DNA of 64,000 bases. Origin: an uncultured Prevotellaceae bacterium (GTDB lineage: Bacteria; Bacteroidota; Bacteroidia; Bacteroidales; Bacteroidaceae). The translations under genes and the position numbers were made by a program. Below the pieces are notes generated by a model. It saw nothing but the letters and a program-made list of their open reading frames with translations. It searched no databases and was not told where the DNA came from. Below, one piece after another: positions 61,602 through 64,000 of the stretch (its first letter is position 1; each line of letters opens with the position of its first letter). Location: assembly GCA_946185485.1 (NCBI GenBank), contig CAMHJQ010000004.1:1-64000 (forward strand). Reading direction: 5' to 3'.

Positions 61602-62373
61602 ACAGCCAATAGCAAATAGCCAACAGCCAACAGCTAACATGACCTTTTGGGACCACTTGGACGTACTTCGGTCATCGTTGATACGTATGGCAGTAGCTGT
61701 GGTGGTGTTTGGCGTGGTGGCTTTTATCCTGAAAGGCGAACTCTTCAGCGTGGTGCTGGCCCCACGGAGTAGCGACTTTGTGACCTACCGTCTATTAGGG
61801 ACAGAGGCATTCGACATCCACCTGATGAATACCGGTCTGACAGAGCAGTTTATGATACACATGCGGACTGCTATCTATGCCGGACTGTTGATAGCCTCAC
61901 CTTATATATTATATGAGCTATTCCGTTTCGTGTCACCAGGACTCTACGCCAACGAGCGGCGTTATGCTGTCTGGATTGTGGGAGCAGCCTACGTGATGTT
62001 CCTCATCGGCACACTGGTCAACTACTTCATGGTGTTTCCGCTGACAGTGCGCTTCCTCGGCACCTATCAGGTCAGTCCTGACGTAGCCAATATGCTAACA
62101 CTGCAGTCGTACGTTGACACGCTATTAGGCATGAGTCTAGTGATGGGCGTGGTGTTCGAACTGCCTGTGGTCAGCGCCCTGTTAGGACGGATGGGACTGA
62201 TTTCAGCCCCGCTGATGACCACCTACCGTCGGCACGCCATCGTGGCAATACTCGTTGTAGCGGCCATCATCACCCCAACGACAGACGTCTTTACCCTCTT
62301 TGTGGTGGCACTGCCCATCTATTTGCTCTATGAGTTCAGTATACAAATTGTAAGAATAACCGAACAAAACTAA
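61591..62373 (+). CDS. tatC: Twin-arginine translocase subunit TatC (start uncertain, GTG 61591 or ATG 61639)
   Basis: [17 protein letters not shown]...[15 protein letters not shown]...[20 protein letters not shown]. Confidence 0.94.
   Translation: MKDKQPIANSQQPTANMTFWDHLDVLRSSLIRMAVAVVVFGVVAFILKGELFSVVLAPRSSDFVTYRLLGTEAFDIHLMNTGLTEQFMIHMRTAIYAGLLIASPYILYELFRFVSPGLYANERRYAVWIVGAAYVMFLIGTLVNYFMVFPLTVRFLGTYQVSPDVANMLTLQSYVDTLLGMSLVMGVVFELPVVSALLGRMGLISAPLMTTYRRHAIVAILVVAAIITPTTDVFTLFVVALPIYLLYEFSIQIVRITEQN
61600..61639. repeat. Short-word array (AGCCAAT/AGCCAAC) at tatA-tatC junction
   Basis: acagccaatagcaaatagccaacagccaacagctaacatg. Confidence 0.8.
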
Positions 62374-62379
62374 AACGAT

Positions 62380-63882
62380 ATGTTAAGAAGAATCAGAATC
62401 GTATTGGCTGCAGTGATGTTCATTGGCATCACGCTGCTGTTCCTAGACTTCACAGGAACCATGCGCACATGGGTCAGTTGGATGCCCAAACTACAGTTCT
62501 TAGAGGCCGTATTAGCCCTGAACATAGTGGTCATCGTGGCACTCGTGGTGTTGACACTCGTTTTCGGACGCATCTACTGCTCCGTCATCTGTCCGTTAGG
62601 CATCATGCAGGACATTTTTGGCTTTTTTGGCAAGAAAGCCAAGAAAAACCGATATACGCATTCCAAGGAATTAAAGTGGCTACGCTATCCTGTCCTCGCC
62701 GTGTTTATCATCGCCTTGCTGACGGGCGTGGGCACGCTGTTTCAGCTGTTAGCCCCCTACTCTGCCTTTGGACGCATCGCCACCAATCTGTTGCAACCTG
62801 TTTGGCTGGCAGGCAATAACGTACTGGCATCCATAGCCGAGCACTACGATAGCTATGCTTTCTATCACACGAACATCTGGTTGCGGGCCCTTCCTTCCCT
62901 CATCATCAGTGCCATCACGCTTGTAGTATTGGCTATATTGGCTTGGCGCAACGGCCGTACCTATTGCAACACCATTTGTCCGGTGGGCACGACACTCAGT
63001 TTTTTCAGTCGTTTTTCGTGGTTGAAGATTCACTTCGACGAGAGCAAGTGCCGCAACTGTTCAATGTGTACCAAGAACTGCAAGTCCGCCTGTATTGACT
63101 ATAAAACCCACACGGTTGATTATAGCCGCTGCGTGGTTTGCGGCAACTGCATCGAAAACTGTAAGTTTGGAGCACTGAAATACAGCGGCGGGCTAAAACG
63201 GACAAAATCAGACAACAAAAACATTTCCACAAAGTCCGACGCAAACGCCGTAGACAGTAGCAAGCGTAGTTTCCTGTTGGCATCCGCATTGACGGCGGGA
63301 GCCGCATTGGCACAGCAGAAAGAGAAGATGATGGACGGTGGACTGGCTGAGATTGAAGACAAAATAGCACCTGAGCGTCAGACCCCGCTGACACCACCGG
63401 GATCTATGTCGCAGCGTAACTTCGAAACACACTGTACGGGTTGCCAACTCTGTATCTCAGAATGTCCGAACGAGGTGTTACGTCCCAGTGCCGACTTGCT
63501 GCACTTGATGATGCCCACCATGTCGTATGAACGCGGCTATTGTCGCCCGGAGTGTAACCATTGTTCGGAAGTATGTCCGGCTGGTGCCATCAAACCTATT
63601 GCTTTGGAGGTGAAGGTGTCCACCCAGATTGGCCATGCTGTATGGATCAAGAAAAACTGCATCCCGTTGACTGACGGTGTGGAATGCGGCAACTGTGCCC
63701 GTCACTGTCCCACAGGCGCCATTGAGATGGTGCCCTCTGACCCCGACGACGAGGAGTCACCCTACGTTCCCGCTGTCAACGAGGCCCGTTGTATCGGCTG
63801 CGGTGCCTGCGAATACCTCTGTCCCGCCCGTCCCTTCTCTGCCATCTACGTCGAAGGCCACGAGTTACACAAGGAGGTATAG
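62380..63882 (+). CDS. Polytopic polyferredoxin, NapH-like membrane part joined to NapG-like ferredoxin part
   Basis: YCSVICPLGIMQD and YCNTICPVGT loops; CRNCSMCTKNC, CVVCGNCIENC, CTGCQLCISECP, CRPECNHCSEVCP, CGNCARHCP, CIGCGACEYLCP; internal SKRSFLLASALTAGAALA. Confidence 0.9.
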   Translation: MLRRIRIVLAAVMFIGITLLFLDFTGTMRTWVSWMPKLQFLEAVLALNIVVIVALVVLTLVFGRIYCSVICPLGIMQDIFGFFGKKAKKNRYTHSKELKWLRYPVLAVFIIALLTGVGTLFQLLAPYSAFGRIATNLLQPVWLAGNNVLASIAEHYDSYAFYHTNIWLRALPSLIISAITLVVLAILAWRNGRTYCNTICPVGTTLSFFSRFSWLKIHFDESKCRNCSMCTKNCKSACIDYKTHTVDYSRCVVCGNCIENCKFGALKYSGGLKRTKSDNKNISTKSDANAVDSSKRSFLLASALTAGAALAQQKEKMMDGGLAEIEDKIAPERQTPLTPPGSMSQRNFETHCTGCQLCISECPNEVLRPSADLLHLMMPTMSYERGYCRPECNHCSEVCPAGAIKPIALEVKVSTQIGHAVWIKKNCIPLTDGVECGNCARHCPTGAIEMVPSDPDDEESPYVPAVNEARCIGCGACEYLCPARPFSAIYVEGHELHKEV

Positions 63883-63938
63883 ACTTCTGAGTCAACGAGA
63901 TAACGACACAACTACATAACACAATAACAAGACAAAAG

Positions 63939-64000
63939 ATGAAAAAAGATATATCCAGAAGAAACTTCATTAAAATATTAGGCGGTGGAGCACTGACCAC
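63939..64000 (+). CDS. N-terminus of Tat-exported oxidoreductase (truncated by window end)
   Basis: MKKDISRRNFIKILGGGALT twin-arginine signal. Confidence 0.7.
   Translation, partial: MKKDISRRNFIKILGGGALT

Overview
The window is a gene-dense chromosomal segment from a Bacteroidales bacterium, probably Prevotella-like. This rests on repeated TTGG-N19-TAnnTTTG promoters and on protein family content. Most genes are housekeeping: glnS, rlmN, pdxA, secG, aroC, pyrDK, guaA, groESL, lpxK, purine nucleoside phosphorylase, thiL, type II pantothenate kinase, tatAC and tRNA-Phe. There is also an efflux operon with a LytS/LytTR pair, a Wza/Wzc capsule-export module, and several genes related to peptidoglycan recycling (AmpG-like, MurU-like, an AmgK-RapZ fusion, and a GT2/DUF4922/SpoIID fusion). 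The most unusual signal is a set of short-word arrays (7-9 bp words repeated imperfectly). They are often arranged as two inverted arms around a short spacer and sit at gene junctions. At least six appear inside coding sequences at linkers or termini, and one pair of nested arms brackets a rhuM gene. Other leads are an NapH/NapG-type polyferredoxin with an internal Tat-like motif next to tatAC, a His8 micro-membrane protein, a HAD hydrolase between wza and wzc, a 12 x 9 bp tandem repeat upstream of a histidine kinase, and a promoter-driven orphan transcript candidate. All calls come from reading the sequence and provided ORFs; no database search was run.
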